DNA of 64,000 nt from Lacinutrix algicola (GTDB taxonomy: Bacteria > Bacteroidota > Bacteroidia > Flavobacteriales > Flavobacteriaceae), in the NCBI RefSeq assembly GCF_001418085.1, contig NZ_LIQH01000038.1, positions 124,001 through 188,000 of the forward strand. Direction: 5' to 3'. The notes beneath the pieces are model-generated. The model was not told the DNA's origin. It saw only the letters and a program-made list of their open reading frames with translations, and did not search any database. Made by a program: the position numbers and the translations under genes. Positions 61,920 through 64,000 of this stretch are shown here, in pieces. Numbering within the stretch: position 1 is the first letter of the stretch; each line of letters begins with the position of its first letter.

Positions 61920-62953
61920 AAATAATTTTTAATTGATTCTGCTAATACTTTAGCTAAAACAGGAGGAACTGCGTTTCCAACTTGCTTATATTGACTTGTC
62001 TTACTACATTGAAAAATGAAATTGTCAGGAAAAGATTGAATTCTTGCACTTTCTCTAACTGTTGGAACTCTATTGAATTTATAATGAAAGTGATGTCTGT
62101 GACCTGTATCAATTGTAAAACTTGGTTTCTGACTGTTAAGTCTTGTCCAAGCAATATTTACTTTTCTGGTTTTGTGTAGTTCTTTTGGTAAACTTTTGTA
62201 ATTACCGCCATCAGGAACCATTGCAATTATTTCAACAGTTTGTTCTTTGTGATTTGTAATTTCGTGATTGTGAATTCCTTTTGAATCATTTCTAACAAAC
62301 TTTTGATAATCAGATTTTGGTTTCATAGGGTATTTAGTTCCGTCAACCAAAGATTGTTCAGGTAAATCGGAAATAGCTTCTTGTGAAACAATATGTTTTT
62401 CAAATGTCGGTTTTGGGAAAATAAAATCTGTATTATTTTTTGTTCCAACAAAAAAGGCTCTTCTTCTATTTTGTGGAACACCATAGTCAGAAGCCAATAA
62501 AATCTTATATACTACATTATATCCTAGTTGCTCAAAATCTTCAATTATTGTGTCTTTAACTATTCCTCCTCCCATTGAAATTATGTTTGGAACGTTTTCC
62601 ATTAAAAATACTTTTGGTTTGTAAAATTCAACAAATGAAACAAAAGATTTATATAGTTGATTCCTCTCGTCATCTATTACTCTTTTACCAGCTATAGAAA
62701 ACCCTTGACAAGGAGGACCGCCAATAATAACATCTGCTTTCAGTACTCCTGTTTTTTCACTTATAGTTTTTGGAGTTTCTTTAAATAAGTCAGCAACAAT
62801 TCCAACAGGTTTGTCGTGATTGTGATTAAAAGTTGATATTGCGTCTTTCCAATAGTCTATACCAAGTGTAATGTCGTAATCTGCTTTATTAAAACCAGAA
62901 GAAAGTCCACCACATCCGCAAAAAAGGTCAATAACTGTATGTTTTTCTTTCAT
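61916..62953 (-). CDS. DNA (cytosine-5) methyltransferase, M2 of the RM cassette
   Basis: 345 residues. Motifs: I LFCGCGGLSSGF, IV IGGPPCQGFS (catalytic Cys), VI MENVPN, VIII PQNRRRAFFVGT, IX-X RESARIQSFPDNF...QVGNAVPPVLA. It is clearly diverged from M1, so the two probably methylate different strands of an asymmetric recognition sequence. The start is 1 bp from the controller gene stop. Confidence 0.95.
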   Translation of the reverse strand: MKEKHTVIDLFCGCGGLSSGFNKADYDITLGIDYWKDAISTFNHNHDKPVGIVADLFKETPKTISEKTGVLKADVIIGGPPCQGFSIAGKRVIDDERNQLYKSFVSFVEFYKPKVFLMENVPNIISMGGGIVKDTIIEDFEQLGYNVVYKILLASDYGVPQNRRRAFFVGTKNNTDFIFPKPTFEKHIVSQEAISDLPEQSLVDGTKYPMKPKSDYQKFVRNDSKGIHNHEITNHKEQTVEIIAMVPDGGNYKSLPKELHKTRKVNIAWTRLNSQKPSFTIDTGHRHHFHYKFNRVPTVRESARIQSFPDNFIFQCSKTSQYKQVGNAVPPVLAKVLAESIKNYL

Positions 62954-62954
62954 T

Positions 62955-63293
62955 CTAATTTTTAAAATTTATTTTCCCTTGTTTAAGGTTTAGATTTTTT
63001 AAATACTGAATTTTTTTTTCAGCAACTTTTAAGATTTCGTTGGTGTTTTCTTCTCCAATAATTTGATATGCTACTTTATCGCTAAAAAGAATTAGACCTA
63101 AATTTTTTTCCTCAATTCCAAATAAGGTTGCAAGTATTGGTATCATTTCCTTATTAGCACTTCTTTCTCCACGTTCAATCTTTCCTAGAGTAGAAGGGTC
63201 AATGTCAAGTTTTGATGCAACTTTACGTATTGGAAGATTCTGTCCTTCTCTCAATTTTCGTATGTATTCTCCAAATGACTGCTTAGTATTCAT
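62955..63293 (-). CDS. XRE-type controller (C) protein of the RM cassette
   Basis: 112 residues. Helix-turn-helix of Xre type at about 8-62 (FGEYIRKLREGQNLPIRKVASKLDIDPSTLGKIERGERS, cited by its recognition helix STLGKIERG). C proteins act as dimers that first activate, then repress, so methylation precedes cutting. It is first in the operon, with a palindrome upstream as the likely binding site. The extra 45-residue tail is longer than in classical C proteins. Confidence 0.9.
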   Translation of the reverse strand: MNTKQSFGEYIRKLREGQNLPIRKVASKLDIDPSTLGKIERGERSANKEMIPILATLFGIEEKNLGLILFSDKVAYQIIGEENTNEILKVAEKKIQYLKNLNLKQGKINFKN

Positions 63294-63325
63294 TTTGTTG
63301 TCTTTTTTTCTTGATAATATTTTCA

Positions 63326-63340
63326 GGACAATAATTGTCC
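63326..63340. promoter_or_regulatory. Putative C-box operator
   Basis: The perfect inverted repeat GGACAAT-A-ATTGTCC lies 33 nt before the controller gene. It is embedded between two direct copies of GATAATATTTT (63313 and 63349), consistent with autoregulation of the RM operon. Confidence 0.6.
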
Positions 63341-63488
63341 AAATTTATGATAATATTTTTAATTATAAGAATTTATTTAGGTTATTTTATTTTGAATGAG
63401 CGGTGGAAAAAGGCAAGCTCTTTTTATTTTTTGAGGTACGATAAAAATAAAATGTGCTTGACTGCGCGTTGGCTTTTAGCTTGCAGGT

Positions 63489-63613
63489 AACGTTGTTGTA
63501 TAAGCTTTGTTGTGTTGTTTAAGCAGTGAATTTAGTAAATAAAACACGAACGGCGAAATTCCGGAGGAATTTCCCAAGTGAGCTAAAACCAGCAATAAAG
63601 TTTATACGGTGTT
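63489..63613. repeat. Array site 12 (125 bp)
   Basis: From AAC to GTT. Inner hairpin CGAAATTCC-GGA-GGAATTTC, the site 6 type. Outer stem GTATAAGCTTTGTTGT/GCAATAAAGTTTATAC with several changes that are mostly paired. Confidence 0.9.
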
Positions 63614-64000
63614 GTGTGTAGTTTTTTAATTGTTTTATTATTTTCCTTGCGTTACTTTCAATTATTTTCCATTCCCACAATTCAGGATTTCCAAATTCAG
63701 GATTTGTGTTTTTCCAGTTTTCAGTTCTTTTTTTAGAGTTCACAGAAATTCGGCATTCAATTTCTTTTTCATTATTTAGTAAATTTAGATGCACGAATAT
63801 TATTCCCCAACCATCAATTCGATTTCGGTATGTTTTTCCTTCGCAATATTTTGGGTCGAGTTTTAATTTCGTTATTGAGAACTTGCCTTTACTTTCAGGA
63901 AGATAAATTCCAAATCCAAATTGTTTTTTGTTTTCAGAAATCGAGTGATGGAAATAGTCTTTAAATTCAGAGTAATTGTTTATCCGAACTAATTCTTTTT
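63519..64000 (-). CDS. Cassette 12 protein, 5' end outside window, reads into site 12
   Basis: At least 160 residues, with the start beyond 64000. The visible part includes SISENKKQFGFGIYLPESKGKF and YRNRIDGWGIIFVHLNLLNNEKEIECRISV. Then the frame runs through site 12 for about 30 residues (TQHRINFIAGFSSLGKFL...) before the TAA at 63519, so the site supplies the C-terminus. No family recognised. The GTG near 63794 is internal, not a start. Confidence 0.65.
   Translation of the reverse strand, partial: KELVRINNYSEFKDYFHHSISENKKQFGFGIYLPESKGKFSITKLKLDPKYCEGKTYRNRIDGWGIIFVHLNLLNNEKEIECRISVNSKKRTENWKNTNPEFGNPELWEWKIIESNARKIIKQLKNYTQHRINFIAGFSSLGKFLRNFAVRVLFTKFTA

Larger units (their letters stand above)
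48014..64000 (-). mobile_element. Cassette array with palindromic recombination-like sites (runs off the window)
   Basis: Twelve sites bound eleven complete segments and one partial one. All cassette genes are on the minus strand, mostly one per cassette. Every site runs from an AAC core to a GTT core and folds on itself. Each cassette begins with GTT-N7 and ends with the reverse complement of that N7 plus AAC, so cassette ends match each other rather than the neighbouring cassettes. The organisation equals that of an integron cassette array (or a cluster of attC sites without integrase), but the sites lack the attC consensus. The nearest recombinase is the tyrosine recombinase at 46652-47851. 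Confidence 0.85.

Noticed and set aside
48014-63613. The repeats as a CRISPR array
   Set aside because: The repeats are 125-185 bp with gene-sized intervals and matching cassette ends, and no cas genes are present.
48014-63613. A normal integron with attC sites and IntI
   Set aside because: The core AAC/GTT and circular footprint agree, but the adjacent boxes do not follow RYYYAAC/GTTRRRY, and the nearby recombinase lacks a visible IntI-specific insertion. The term integron-like is therefore used.

Overview
The window comes from a low-GC member of the Bacteroidota, almost certainly the family Flavobacteriaceae. Supporting signs are promoters of the TTG-N19/20-TAnnTTTG type, type IX secretion C-terminal sorting modules, an Oar-like TonB-dependent receptor, tandem DUF4252 proteins, and an RGG-tailed DEAD-box helicase with a long leader. 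The genus cannot be fixed from the sequence alone.

About 1-46.2 kb is ordinary chromosome. It carries the end of a probable sigma/anti-sigma/DUF4252 operon, purB, a haem-binding-domain protein, a glycosyltransferase, a class C beta-lactamase-like hydrolase, a J-domain/KTSC protein, an ABC-F ATPase, a sirtuin, trmH, a DEAD-box helicase, rdgB, rlmH, nadC-yihY-DUF2147, priA, a LytTR response regulator, rpsF-rpsR-rplI, a TonB receptor, a GDPD lipoprotein, hisS with an unusual insertion, four type IX-secreted proteins and a LacI-type regulator. Intergenic regions carry small palindromic repeats (core GTCATTCCTGCGAA) and a duplicated 3' end of the LytTR gene.

From 46.4 kb the character changes. 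A decayed 3' fragment of a tRNA-Met-like gene with its terminator is followed by a tyrosine recombinase (46652-47851). Then comes a dense array of short genes, all on the minus strand, separated by twelve palindromic sites. Eleven sites are 125-127 bp and one is 185 bp.

The array (48014 to beyond 64000) is the most interesting part. Each site runs from an AAC core to a GTT core and folds into a long hairpin. The 7 nt beside the cores vary from site to site, but the 7 nt at the start of each cassette are the reverse complement of the 7 nt at its own end. Nine of eleven cassettes show a perfect match. This is the footprint of units that circularise and re-insert at the core, as in integrons, yet the sites do not fit the integron attC consensus and no integron integrase is visible. 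Cargo is small membrane proteins, lipoproteins, a Crp-like regulator with a CrtC-like secreted protein, and a complete type II restriction-modification system with two m5C methyltransferases and a controller protein. An IS3-family element has inserted three times (two intact 1299-bp copies and one remnant), always in the same orientation and exactly 11 nt from an AAC core, so it appears to target the sites.
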